Origin: Labilibaculum euxinicum
GTDB taxonomy: Bacteria > Bacteroidota > Bacteroidia > Bacteroidales > Marinifilaceae
DNA: 64,000 nt
Assembly: GCF_009795715.1 (NCBI RefSeq)
Contig: NZ_WTCR01000002.1
Location: 124,001 to 188,000, forward strand
Reading direction: 5' to 3'
In this document: positions 34,931 to 43,536 of the stretch, piece by piece
Layout of the letters: every line of letters begins with the position of its first letter
How positions within the stretch are numbered: the first letter of the stretch is position 1
Program-made: the position numbers and the translations under genes
The notes under the pieces: generated by a model
Seen by the model: only the letters and a program-made list of their open reading frames with translations
Told to the model about the DNA's origin: nothing
The model's database searches: none

Positions 34931-35482
34931 CTATCGTGTAACCAGCACCCCAAGTAAAATTCCCACACCCACGCCAGCAATTCCGGTCAATACTTTCTGT
35001 CGGGTGGCATTCCATTTTTCTTTGCGGATCAGCTCATTGGCTCGATCGAGGTTTTGCATCGAAGTATTGAGAGATTGTTGTGTGTACTGCAATGTTTTTT
35101 GCGTGCTTTCCAACGATTTTTGGGTGTATTCGATAAAATTGAGAGTGGTTTTTTCGCTTTTTCTGCAGTTGGCCAATAGTTTGTTGTACGATAATTCGTG
35201 TTCCTCCAAACGGGTTTCGTAAGCCTTAAGCAGATTTTTGCATTCTATATTATCGTCTTCCAATGTGGCTTTGTGGATGCTCTTGTAAAACTGGTATCTG
35301 GTTTTATTAATCAGATACATGGTATCGCACATTACAACCAATGTATCTCCAACTACAAGCTGCAAGGGCGATTGGTTCGAGGTGCAATACTGAAGTGGAG
35401 CCTTTTTTAGACCCACGTGCTCCTGAGCGCCGGCAGTACAGCTAAATGCTAAAATAATCAGCAATAGTAGAGTGTTCTTCAT
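34931..35482 (-). CDS. Unrecognised exported coiled-coil protein with C-terminal membrane segment
   Basis: A 183-residue protein I do not recognise. It has a signal peptide (MKNTLLLLIILAFSCTAGA, possible lipobox Cys), a middle region rich in heptad-like repeats ('YTQKSLESTQKTLQYTQQSLNTSMQNLDRANELIRK', residues ~118-155) and a C-terminal hydrophobic Gly-rich helix ('VLTGIAGVGVGILLGVLV') before two charged residues. Thus it is probably periplasmic and anchored at its C-terminus. Its ATG overlaps the stop of the preceding coiled-coil gene by 4 bp, so the two are translationally coupled and probably form a complex. Confidence 0.7.
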   Translation of the reverse strand: MKNTLLLLIILAFSCTAGAQEHVGLKKAPLQYCTSNQSPLQLVVGDTLVVMCDTMYLINKTRYQFYKSIHKATLEDDNIECKNLLKAYETRLEEHELSYNKLLANCRKSEKTTLNFIEYTQKSLESTQKTLQYTQQSLNTSMQNLDRANELIRKEKWNATRQKVLTGIAGVGVGILLGVLVTR

Positions 35483-35850
35483 AATTCGAATGTGTTGGCG
35501 TATTTCTGCAGTTCTTTTTTCATTTTTTCTTTTTCCAGAATCTGCTCTTTTAAAACTTTCAGTTCTTCCTTATTTCGGGTTCTTCTTTGCAGTTCTTCCA
35601 ACTCGAGAATATCGCGTTCGTTTTTCAGAATTTTCAGCTCGTTTTCGGTAAACTCCAATTTGTTAAGCACAAGTGTTAAGGATTGCTGTGTTTTGCCGAT
35701 GCTGTCTTTTAAAACAGACAGTTCTTTGTTTACCTGATTGATGGCATTCTGCGTTTCTTTTAGTTTACTGTTGCCCGATACCACAAAGTAGAGCACCACT
35801 ACCACTAAAATAGTGAGCACAAGAGTAAGGGCATTTTTAAATTTTTCCAT
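35479..35850 (-). CDS. Unrecognised membrane-anchored coiled-coil protein
   Basis: A 123-residue protein with one N-terminal transmembrane helix ('ALTLVLTILVVVVLYFVVSG', residues ~8-27) followed by a nearly continuous coiled coil ('LKETQNAINQVNKELSVLKDSIGKTQQSLTLVLNKLEFTENELKILKNERDI...'). Topology and size resemble FtsL/FtsB-like or other bitopic coiled-coil proteins, but no family motif is seen. It overlaps the next gene by 4 bp (ATGA). Its partner also has a coiled coil and membrane segment, so hetero-oligomerisation is likely. Confidence 0.7.
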   Translation of the reverse strand: MEKFKNALTLVLTILVVVVLYFVVSGNSKLKETQNAINQVNKELSVLKDSIGKTQQSLTLVLNKLEFTENELKILKNERDILELEELQRRTRNKEELKVLKEQILEKEKMKKELQKYANTFEL

Positions 35851-35916
35851 AAAGAGTGGGGGATTGGTTGATGCTGTTTCCTGAAATATGTATTGTTTGA
35901 TGTGCGAAGTCAGTTG

Positions 35917-37302
35917 TTAGTTATTGATGGTGTTTTTTAAGAGAAAAATAATTTCTGACAGTTCAGCATTTTGCGCTGCCAGAATAAAATCCGGCAATAC
36001 ACCTTCAGTAAGTTTTCTGTTTCCGTATTGAACAAACTCTTTGGCCGAAACAACGAATTTTAGACCTGAACAGGGGAGTGTGAATGTTAAAAAATCGCCG
36101 TAATATTTTATTGTTCCTCCGGTAGGTTCACCAATAATTTGTCCGAGGTGATACCTTTTAACAGCTCCGGCAAAAGTGGCTGCAGCACTATTGCTTCTGC
36201 CATTTACTAAAACAAAAACCTTACCTGTAAATGGAGAATTGGTTTTGCGGGGTATCTGTATCAACAAACTGTCAGTTATGCGATAAAGCGAATCGACAGG
36301 AATATCGGCAATCAGTTTGTAAAAGTCTGGTTTACTCTTCTTGTATTTGCTTTTTAGTTCGAGGCTGGGGCGAACCGAAATGGATGAATACTGAGAGTAA
36401 GGTTTGCTTGTTAAATAATTTAGTAAACTATCAACACTGGAGCTTCTGCCACCAGGATTATCACTTACATCAATAATCAGTTTCCCGCACTTGTTTTCCT
36501 GTATGCTATCGAAAGCATGACTGAGAAAAGAAGCTAATTTTTCAGTATCGTAAAAGGAGGCAATTTTTAAACAGGCAAATTCATTGTTCTCAGAAAACTG
36601 CAGACCGAAAGACTTTTCCTCCTTAGGCGGATAGAACTTATTCTTTAGCTGAAAATACTTATCGTTAGTTACCGCTTTGCAAAGTACTGCAGAATTGAAG
36701 CCTGCTATTTTAAGTTCGTATTGCTTGGTTTCGCCGTATAACATCCAGTAACACATTGCAAAAAGCCGCTCAACCGATTTATCGCCGCTGGTTCCGTTTT
36801 TATTGCCTGCTAAAACCCTTACATCATGCAGTAGTTGTTTCGAATCAATCGAGTTGATGGACAGAAGTTCAGCACCTGCAATTCCATTTACGGCTTGTTC
36901 GGCAAAATATTCGTTTATATACAGCTTGTTGTTCCTTACCCGAATGCTAAACGGCATGCTAAGGCCTCCATTCTTCATGTAATTAATTCTTGTCGAATAA
37001 GGGAAATAAAGAGCAGTATGATCATCGTCCACCTCCGATAATAATTTCGATAGAGCTACAAAGCTTTCCACTTTACTGATACTATCGGACAGATGTCCGA
37101 ATAACAAATCGTATTTTGTCTGCCACTCTTTGGCGAAATCCTTATTCAAAAACTTAGGATGAACATTTGCCAGTTTCTGATGTAAAAACACAAGATCTTG
37201 CTCCATTTCCTGTTTTGCGAAATATTGGGGTACATACTGCTGGGCCGTAACAAACTGTTGCAGGCAAATGCACATTAATACAAGACTAAGTGTTCGTTTC
37301 AT
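35917..37302 (-). CDS. S41-family (C-terminal processing-like) serine peptidase, exported
   Basis: A 461-residue protein counted from ATG 37302, where a classic signal peptide begins (MKRTLSLVLMCICLQQFVTAQQ). A GTG at 37335 overlapping the stop of the previous gene is an alternative that would put 11 polar residues before the signal sequence. The S41 core contains 'GKLIIDVSDNPGGRSSSVDSLLNYL' and 'GKVFVLVNGRSNSAAATFAGAVKRYHLGQIIGEPTGG', with the nucleophile Ser in 'NGRSNSAAATF' and 'GEPTGG' as in tail-specific proteases; a 'VDDDHTALYFP' segment matches the N-terminal domain. Probably a periplasmic peptidase; the target is unknown. Confidence 0.82.
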   Translation of the reverse strand: MKRTLSLVLMCICLQQFVTAQQYVPQYFAKQEMEQDLVFLHQKLANVHPKFLNKDFAKEWQTKYDLLFGHLSDSISKVESFVALSKLLSEVDDDHTALYFPYSTRINYMKNGGLSMPFSIRVRNNKLYINEYFAEQAVNGIAGAELLSINSIDSKQLLHDVRVLAGNKNGTSGDKSVERLFAMCYWMLYGETKQYELKIAGFNSAVLCKAVTNDKYFQLKNKFYPPKEEKSFGLQFSENNEFACLKIASFYDTEKLASFLSHAFDSIQENKCGKLIIDVSDNPGGRSSSVDSLLNYLTSKPYSQYSSISVRPSLELKSKYKKSKPDFYKLIADIPVDSLYRITDSLLIQIPRKTNSPFTGKVFVLVNGRSNSAAATFAGAVKRYHLGQIIGEPTGGTIKYYGDFLTFTLPCSGLKFVVSAKEFVQYGNRKLTEGVLPDFILAAQNAELSEIIFLLKNTINN

Positions 37303-37331
37303 GATTTTCTGAATTCGTGACTGACTTATTT

Positions 37332-37844
37332 TCACTTTTTCAATTGTTTAAGCCATTCATCCCGATCGTTCAGCACCAAATCGTATTTCGTATTGTCTTT
37401 TGTTACTACCCGCAAGCCATTGTCCACAATTCGGCTTGTTTTTCTTTTACTGATTTCTGTAATCTCACTTAAGTAGATAGATGTTTCACCCTTTTGGAAA
37501 TTGTATTTGTGAGGGCTGAAAATCAATCGTTTATTGGTTAAAAACAACTTGCCGCCAACAGCTACCCAAGTGCCGCTAAACAAATTGGCACCATCTTCAT
37601 AAATAATAATTTCATCATCCTCCATTTCCGGAGTTTTAAGCTTAGAAAGCATTTTTGGCACGAGTTTTTCCATTACAAAAGGAAAGCCTATCCCAAACAG
37701 AATTGTGAAAAGCAGGGTCTGATATAAAACACTCTTGATGGTATAAAGGTCAAAGAAGTAATTCAGAAGCATCAGTACAATTCCATAGGGGATGCCAGAT
37801 AACAAGACAAATATGATTCTTTGTTTAAAATTTAATTTTTTCAT
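37332..37844 (-). CDS. Membrane protein with GRAM/bacterial PH-like domain
   Basis: A 170-residue protein with two N-terminal transmembrane helices ('IIFVLLSGIPYGIVLMLLNYFF', 'VLYQTLLFTILFGIGFPFV') and a cytosolic C-terminal domain with the GRAM-like pattern 'ANLFSGTWVAVGGKLFLTNKRLIFSPHKYNFQKGETSIYLSEITEI' ('LTNKRLIF' is the most diagnostic stretch). Such domains bind lipids or mediate protein contacts. It precedes the S41 peptidase gene with almost no gap. Function unknown. Confidence 0.7.
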   Translation of the reverse strand: MKKLNFKQRIIFVLLSGIPYGIVLMLLNYFFDLYTIKSVLYQTLLFTILFGIGFPFVMEKLVPKMLSKLKTPEMEDDEIIIYEDGANLFSGTWVAVGGKLFLTNKRLIFSPHKYNFQKGETSIYLSEITEISKRKTSRIVDNGLRVVTKDNTKYDLVLNDRDEWLKQLKK

Positions 37845-37968
37845 TTAGTTTTGTTGATTGTTAATGGATGGTGTTTGGTTCTGTTTCCAACACTTGGACT
37901 TGACTGTTGAGCAATATCTATTATTTAAACTTGCTAATAGGTTTAGTTGAAGAGTCTAATTAGGATTT

Positions 37969-38880
37969 TTATATATTTCTTGTAAATTCATTTTCTGATA
38001 AAATCTCAATATCTGATCCTTGTTCAATATATTTAATTGCTTTCTCTTGTTTATTGCTCATACCATCTTCGCCTACAACTCTATAATCTTGTTGTCCAAC
38101 AATTAAATAGTCTGTTGATTTGGTAATACTGTTTCCATTTATTCCACCAATATCGGCAATCAATTGTTGTGCATCTTTTCGGATCATTGAAGATAATGTT
38201 CCTGTAAAAACAATGGTACGGCCATAAAAAATGCTTTCTTTATTATGTTTTTGTGGGTCACCAATTATTTTTTTTAAATCTATTGTTTTTGACGATTTCT
38301 TTGTATCTGATGGCTTATAGCCACCTGAAAACAATTTGCCAATATTTGTTCTTAATTTATCAGGAAAGTCTTCCTTTGATTGGACTCCAGCCTTTTTTAA
38401 TGCTTTAATAGTAAGCTCCGCTGTTGCCCGACTATCTGACTCCGCTCTGTGATGTTTGAATTTAATATTGTTATGATTGCATAAGGTTTTTAAATCATAG
38501 CCGGGGAGTCCAAGCCAAACTTTTTTAGAAAAGATATAACTACAAGAATACTCTAATTCAGGAAATGGAATATTATATGTTTCAAGTGTTTTTCTTAAAA
38601 CGCTAAAATCAAAACTTGCATTATGGGCAATCAAAAACTGGTTTTCTATTAATGGTTTTATTTCGTGCCATACTTCATCAAATTCTGGCTTTTTTGCAAC
38701 GTCTTCTGGATTTATACCGTGAATTGAAATATTGAAATAATCAAATTCATTATTAATTGGCTTGATTAGCCATGATTTACTTTCTACAATTTCAAAATTT
38801 TTCACGAAGGTTAATCCTATTTCACAAGGACTATTTCTTTGTGATGTGGCTGTTTCAAAGTCAATAGTTATAAAATCCAT
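37969..38880 (-). CDS. DEDDh 3'-5' exonuclease (DnaQ-like) fused to a BRCT domain
   Basis: A 303-residue protein. Residues 1-165 are a DnaQ-type exonuclease: Asp7 and Glu9 in 'FITIDFETATSQRNSPCEIG', Asp91 in 'LIAHNASFDFSVLRKTL', His144 and Asp149 in 'HHRAESDSRATAELT' give a full DEDDh set. Residues ~216-298 are a BRCT domain ('GRTIVFTGTLSSMIRKDAQQLIADIGG', 'ITKSTDYLIVG', 'NKQEKAIKYIEQGSDIEILSENEF') of the DNA-ligase/RFC1 type that binds DNA ends or nicks. It follows a DUF6119/TIGR04141-like gene by 34 bp on the same strand. The pairing suggests a DNA-targeting accessory or defence cassette. The exonuclease-BRCT fusion itself is known as a general repair-type protein. Confidence 0.88.
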   Translation of the reverse strand: MDFITIDFETATSQRNSPCEIGLTFVKNFEIVESKSWLIKPINNEFDYFNISIHGINPEDVAKKPEFDEVWHEIKPLIENQFLIAHNASFDFSVLRKTLETYNIPFPELEYSCSYIFSKKVWLGLPGYDLKTLCNHNNIKFKHHRAESDSRATAELTIKALKKAGVQSKEDFPDKLRTNIGKLFSGGYKPSDTKKSSKTIDLKKIIGDPQKHNKESIFYGRTIVFTGTLSSMIRKDAQQLIADIGGINGNSITKSTDYLIVGQQDYRVVGEDGMSNKQEKAIKYIEQGSDIEILSENEFTRNI

Positions 38881-38914
38881 ATATGTTTATATTTTTTACT
38901 GAAATATGACTATG

Positions 38915-40696
38915 TTATTTGGAAATTTCGGTAATTCTAAAATCAATTGCTAAGCTTCTCATGTTTTTAACAAGCTCATGAAGAGAAAATTTAGCAATGT
39001 TAGAATCATATTTTTTAATGTTTTTAAAATCTCTTTTAGTTGTGGCAGTATCTAATACAGCTAAAACAAAAATTAGTTTTCTTTTTTTGAAAAGATGGAT
39101 AAATTCTTTTTCTGTTATTTTATTTAATTGATTTTTAGCATTCAACATATATGTTGACTTTCCCTTAGTATTTTTAAGGCTATTATACATTTTAGTTAAA
39201 AAAGAATAGCCGTCTTTTGAATCTTCTTTGATTCTTCTTGCCGCAATATGTATTTGATGACTTAAGTCCCTCATAGAATTATCAAAACCTGCTTTTACAT
39301 GAATTAAATAGATATTTGAACTATCCCAATGTAATATATCACACGCTTCTATATTTTCAGGAGTGATTTTGTCAAATACTAAAAAATTTTGTTTTCCAAT
39401 GTGTTTTGCATTGAAATCATTCTCTTTTTCTAAGGAGTAATTCCATTTTTCCAGTGCTTTATTAAATCTATTATCATTAATAAATGACTGACATTGTTCA
39501 TTTAGTTTTTTCGTAAAACTGTCTTTAATCTCATACCATTCTTTATCTGCTAAAAAGTAACTTTTGTTTTGATGATAAATTTCTGTATAAAAATGATTGC
39601 TTAACAAGTCGGATGTAAGTAAATCTCCATCATTTGTTTTACATTCTATATGTGCTCTTGAAATAAGAGTGTTCAATCTGTCTTTTGATAAATTTGAATC
39701 ATGAGATTTAATATCATCGAGTATTGTTTGGATGTTTTGTAAAGGTTTTTCAAACTCCTTTCCTAGTTCTTTATTATTGAGTTTGTACTTTAAAAAGCAA
39801 GTATCTGCATGAAGGTATTTATCAAAGTCTTTATGACATAACTCAATACTTATTTCACTTTGTTTGTTTTGGTACTTTTCTAAGATGGACTTACTTATCT
39901 TTTTTTCGAGTTTTGAAATTAATACTTTTTCAGTTTTGTTCAGTTTTTTAACAGCATTGATTTCCACAATCGGATCCACTGTATCTATAAGGTTTTCACA
40001 CCTTTCAATGATTGATATCAATTGATTGAAGGAAATCGATTTCTTAATACTGAAAGAATTTTTTGCAACACAAAGGCATTCAGAGTCAATCTCTTGCTGA
40101 CTAAAACCAAAAATTTTAATTAAAAGTTTTCGATTTAAAGAAGAATGTAGTTCTTGGTAAAAGTTTCCGAAACTTTCATTTTCATTTAAATTATATTCAT
40201 TTCTGAAAAATTTAACTTCTCCAAGTATACCTCCTGTTAAATTTTTTTCTTTAGTGGAACGCAAAGTTTTATCTTCTGCTTTAACTATTCTTGATAGAAT
40301 TTCTATTCCAAAATCACTTTCCGCAACACTTTGAAGAGCTGTATGCCCAAAGCCACCTGTTGTTGCATATACAATATCGCTTTTTATATTGCGGAGAAGG
40401 AGAATGTAGTTTTCATTATTAGTGCCTTTATGTTTTAAGATATCTTGATTTGAATCAGCAATTTTACTTATAAAATCTTTCCATCTAATTTTTGAGGGTG
40501 TTCTTTTAAAAAATAAATGAATTTCAAAAATGTCAGATAGGTTTGGTTGAACTATTTGCGATTTGTATTTTTTCTCACGGAATAGTTTAGTCAAATAAGT
40601 GATATCAACCGTCTGTTTTTTAGGTAGATTTTTTTTATCTATTTCAACTATTTCATTTTTGAGGCGATAAATGCCTACTTGTAAGTTTTCTGACAT
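38915..40696 (-). CDS. DUF6119 / TIGR04141-like sporadically distributed protein
   Basis: A 593-residue protein resembling the 'sporadically distributed' TIGR04141 (DUF6119) family: N-terminal 'VGIYRLKNEIVEIDKKNL', 'SKIRWKDFISKI', 'NENYILLLRNIKSDIVYATTGGFGHTAL' and 'DFGIEILSRIVKAEDKTLRSTKEKNLTG'. The C-terminal region holds 'ACDILHWDSSNIYLIHVKAG' (451-470), where Asp453 and Lys468 could be part of a PD-(D/E)xK-like nuclease core; that is inference. Family members are patchily spread and often lie in accessory or defence regions. The gene is markedly AT-rich and lies upstream of a DnaQ-BRCT gene with a 34-bp gap. The product is cytosolic; biochemical function unknown. Confidence 0.7.
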   Translation of the reverse strand: MSENLQVGIYRLKNEIVEIDKKNLPKKQTVDITYLTKLFREKKYKSQIVQPNLSDIFEIHLFFKRTPSKIRWKDFISKIADSNQDILKHKGTNNENYILLLRNIKSDIVYATTGGFGHTALQSVAESDFGIEILSRIVKAEDKTLRSTKEKNLTGGILGEVKFFRNEYNLNENESFGNFYQELHSSLNRKLLIKIFGFSQQEIDSECLCVAKNSFSIKKSISFNQLISIIERCENLIDTVDPIVEINAVKKLNKTEKVLISKLEKKISKSILEKYQNKQSEISIELCHKDFDKYLHADTCFLKYKLNNKELGKEFEKPLQNIQTILDDIKSHDSNLSKDRLNTLISRAHIECKTNDGDLLTSDLLSNHFYTEIYHQNKSYFLADKEWYEIKDSFTKKLNEQCQSFINDNRFNKALEKWNYSLEKENDFNAKHIGKQNFLVFDKITPENIEACDILHWDSSNIYLIHVKAGFDNSMRDLSHQIHIAARRIKEDSKDGYSFLTKMYNSLKNTKGKSTYMLNAKNQLNKITEKEFIHLFKKRKLIFVLAVLDTATTKRDFKNIKKYDSNIAKFSLHELVKNMRSLAIDFRITEISK

Positions 40697-41356
40697 ATTT
40701 ATTTGATTTAATTAAAGGATTATAAAATCAATACGTTTTTATTCTCTATCGTTAATCAACTTTCAAAATGAAATAATGGATTATATAATTCCAACGCTTT
40801 TCCTTATGCGATCCCCAAGGTAAGCATAAAAATAAAAGTACAAGTGTTTTTGTTTATTAGAATCAGTCCTAATAATTGTTTTCAGGTTAAGTGGCCGCTT
40901 GCACTTGCACAAAGTGTTTGTCGCTATTTCTGATGAAGGGGCAATTATTTTGTTTTGAAAGAATGGTGTTGTTAGTCAGTAATTTTGTGCTGTTTGTTTT
41001 ATTGGTTCGATTTTAAGTCTTATTTGTTGGTTCGGCATCTGTTTAACTGTAAAAACAAAACAAATGTATTTTTTTTTCATCCTGCCCGAGAGCGCATGTT
41101 TACTTGGTTTTTTGCAAAAATATGACATAATAATTGGGGTGTGCAATAAAAAAACATGTATTAAAATTAATATTGTTCAATTATTATTTTCTAACTTAGA
41201 AACCGTTTTGTTAAGGAGAATGACTCGGCCGAGGCATTTAGTTTCATAAAAAGGAAGTGTAGAAGAAGTTGGGGGAGGATGAAACCAGCAAGCATCATCA
41301 GTGAAGGGTATATTATTGTGCTTAAATTGAGGAATGCCCATGTTTAAAGGGTTTTC
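40697..41356. other. ~660-bp AT-rich gene-free region
   Basis: Upstream of the DUF6119-like gene and before the 42-bp repeat array. It contains short open frames on both strands but none with codon use or motifs of a real protein. No strong promoter or hairpin was identified. Confidence 0.5.
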
Positions 41357-41359
41357 GCG

Positions 41360-41700
41360 ATGGTAATAGTGTCCTCGCTTTGGAGCGAAGGTGTTTTGAG
41401 CATAATAATAGTGTCATTTGCAGACTGCGAAGGCGTTTTTTTTATTGTAAAAGTATTATCGCTTTGGAGCGGAGGTATTATTGGCATAAAAAAGGTGGTT
41501 TTTACTGGTGCGAATGCCTTTTTTCTAATCCAAAAGCTGTTTCGCAGCAATGCGAAGGGGGTTTCGAAATGAAAATGGAGTCATCTGCTTGGTGCGAAGA
41601 TACTTCCGACATACTGATACCTGCTTCGCTTTGGAGCGAGAGCATTATCGTCCTAAAAATGGGGCAATGGAACAAATGCGAAGTGAGTATTGTGTATTGA
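41360..41700. repeat. Degenerate 42-bp tandem repeat, eight units
   Basis: A recurring GCGAAG/GCGGAG anchor occurs at 41385, 41427, 41469, 41510, 41552, 41594, 41636 and 41678, that is 42 bp apart (one step of 41). Three units carry the short palindrome CGCTTTGGAGCG. The period equals 14 codons, so long open frames run through it (14-residue repeats such as SSLWSEGVLSIIIV), but the single-base step breaks the frame. It ends 58 bp before the next gene. Confidence 0.85.
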
Positions 41701-41757
41701 TTTACTGTCTTCGCTAATTAAATTGAAGGTTTTTATCGAATTTTAAAGTATAAGAAA

Positions 41758-42495
41758 ATGAAAATTGAGGGTTTTAGTATAAGTAGATTCAGAAATGCTG
41801 AATTTGTATCGTTGGGAAGTGATGTAGTTGCAATTACCAAATCGTACGATTGGGTAGGGCTTGGTATTCCTGGTTTTTATACCCGGGTTGAAACCAGTTT
41901 GAATAATTTGGTGGTTCAGTTGAATAAACTGAATACGACAACAGAAACTGCCGGAGCGGGTCTTGCCGACAAGCAGTTTAACAATGCATGGAGGGCTTTA
42001 AAGTACATTTGTTTGTGTTACGAGCTGCATCCGAATGAGGATAAGCGCAAAGCCGCTGCTGTTTTAATCAATTTGAGTAAAACGCATGGCTACAATTTGC
42101 ATCAGGAGAGTTTGCAGGAACAAAATGCAAAAGCAAAAATGTTTTTAGCCGATTGCGAAAATGTAGAGGAAGCAAAATTGGCAATACAGCAATTGGGAAT
42201 TAAAGATATTGTTGATAATGTGCAAATTGCCTTGGATGCGCTTGTTTTGATTCTTGATGAACGAAACAGTAAAAATGCGGATCAGAAACGTGAGAACGAC
42301 ACCAAATTATTTCGTAAGGAACTTACTGAAAGTTTAGATGGGATGTTTAAATATATGGAATCTATGTCGGGTTTGGTTTCGGGTGGCGAACTGGATACTA
42401 TGATTAAAAAAGTTAATGAGAGCATTCTGAAATTGGAAATGTCGCAAAATATGAGAGGCCGCCGCAAATCGGAAGAACTTGCTGAAACAGAATAG
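41758..42495 (+). CDS. Conserved-type hypothetical helical protein (possibly DUF6261)
   Basis: A 245-residue cytosolic protein with no signal peptide or membrane segment. The start 'MKIEGFSISRFRNAEFVSLGSDVVAI' and the largely alpha-helical body resemble the Bacteroidota DUF6261 family of unknown function; I am not certain of the assignment. The C-terminus is highly charged ('NMRGRRKSEELAETE'). The gene is enclosed by two repeat arrays, a 42-bp minisatellite upstream and four ~235-bp hairpin repeats downstream, and GC content is higher than in the preceding accessory genes. No function is proposed. Confidence 0.7.
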   Translation: MKIEGFSISRFRNAEFVSLGSDVVAITKSYDWVGLGIPGFYTRVETSLNNLVVQLNKLNTTTETAGAGLADKQFNNAWRALKYICLCYELHPNEDKRKAAAVLINLSKTHGYNLHQESLQEQNAKAKMFLADCENVEEAKLAIQQLGIKDIVDNVQIALDALVLILDERNSKNADQKRENDTKLFRKELTESLDGMFKYMESMSGLVSGGELDTMIKKVNESILKLEMSQNMRGRRKSEELAETE

Positions 42496-42556
42496 ATTTT
42501 TTAACATTGCAATGTTCCCCCTTACAGATGGTTAGCTGTAAGGGGGATTTTTTTTA

Positions 42557-43510
42557 AATCACCTCAACCCCGGCTTTTTTTCCTCAAGGAGAAGGGAGTA
42601 TTCTACATTCAAATTTCATACATAAGGAAGCTGCGTTCTCCTCTCCAGAAGGAGTGAGGTTCTTTGTATTGCGTTCGCACTTCGTTTGGAATTATTGGGA
42701 TTGGAATCCCTTCGCCTGTCGGCTCCGTGAAAGCTTTCGGGATCTCCTCAAGAAGGGAGGATTTTGTTTGTGTGGGGTTCTTTTTTGAAATCACCTCAAC
42801 TCCGGCTTTTTCCTCAAGGAGAAGGGAGTATTCTACATTCAAATTTCATACATAAGGAAGCTGTGTTCTCCTCTCCAGAAGGAGTGAGGTTCTTTGTATT
42901 GCGTTTGCACTTCGTTTGGAGTTATTGGGATTGGAATCCCTTCGGCTGTCGGCTCCGCGAAAGCTTTCGGGATCTCTTCATGATGAGAAGACTTTGTTTG
43001 TGTGGGTTTCTTTTTTTTTTGAAATCACCTCAACCCCGGCCCTTCTCCTCAAGGAGAAGGGAGTATTGCACATTCAAATTTCCTGCATTGGGAAGCTGTA
43101 TTCTCCTCTCCAGATGGAGTGAGGTACTTTGTATTGCGTTCGCACTTCGTTTGGAATTATTGGGATTGGAATCCTTTCGCCTGTCGGCTCCGCGAAAGCT
43201 TTCGGGATCTCTTCATGATGGGAAGACTTTGTTTGTGTGAGTTTCTTCTTTTTTTTTTTGAAATCACCTCAACTCCGGCTTTTTTTCCTCAAGGAGAAGG
43301 GAGTATTCCACATTCAAATTTCATACATAAGGAAGCTGTGTTCTCCTCTCCAGAAGGAGAGGGATAGGGTGAGGTCCTTTGTATTGCGTTCGCACTTCGT
43401 TTGGAATTATTGGGATTGGAATCTCTTCGGCTGTTGGTTCCGCGAAAGCTTTCGGAATCCCCTCAAGAAGGGAAAACTTTGTTTGTGCGGGTTTCTTCTT
43501 TTTTTAAGGG
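42557..43510. repeat. Four tandem copies of a ~235-bp hairpin-rich repeat
   Basis: Copies are anchored by CACCTCAA at 42561, 42792, 43026 and 43265 (spacings 231, 234 and 239 bp). Each contains CTCC-TCAAGGAG hairpins (best at 43040-43061, 9-bp arms), 'CTCCTCTCCAGAAGGAG', a block TTGCGTTCGCACTTCGTTTG, 'TTCGCCTGTCGGCTCCG' and the palindrome GAAAGCTTTC. Poly-T tracts separate the units. Long open frames through it repeat the same peptides in different frames and are not genes. Confidence 0.9.
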
Positions 43511-43536
43511 GAGATGTTCGAAGAACAAAGGAGCCA

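Noticed and set aside
41064-41249. Open frame of 61 codons
   Set aside because: A low-complexity start (poly-T/Phe), cysteine-rich chance composition and no neighbours or promoter; not supported.
41344-41700. Open frames of 68-106 codons across the 42-bp repeat
   Set aside because: They follow from the 42-bp period being a multiple of three; they are interrupted by the 41-bp step, and none has a recognisable domain. Annotated as repeat instead.
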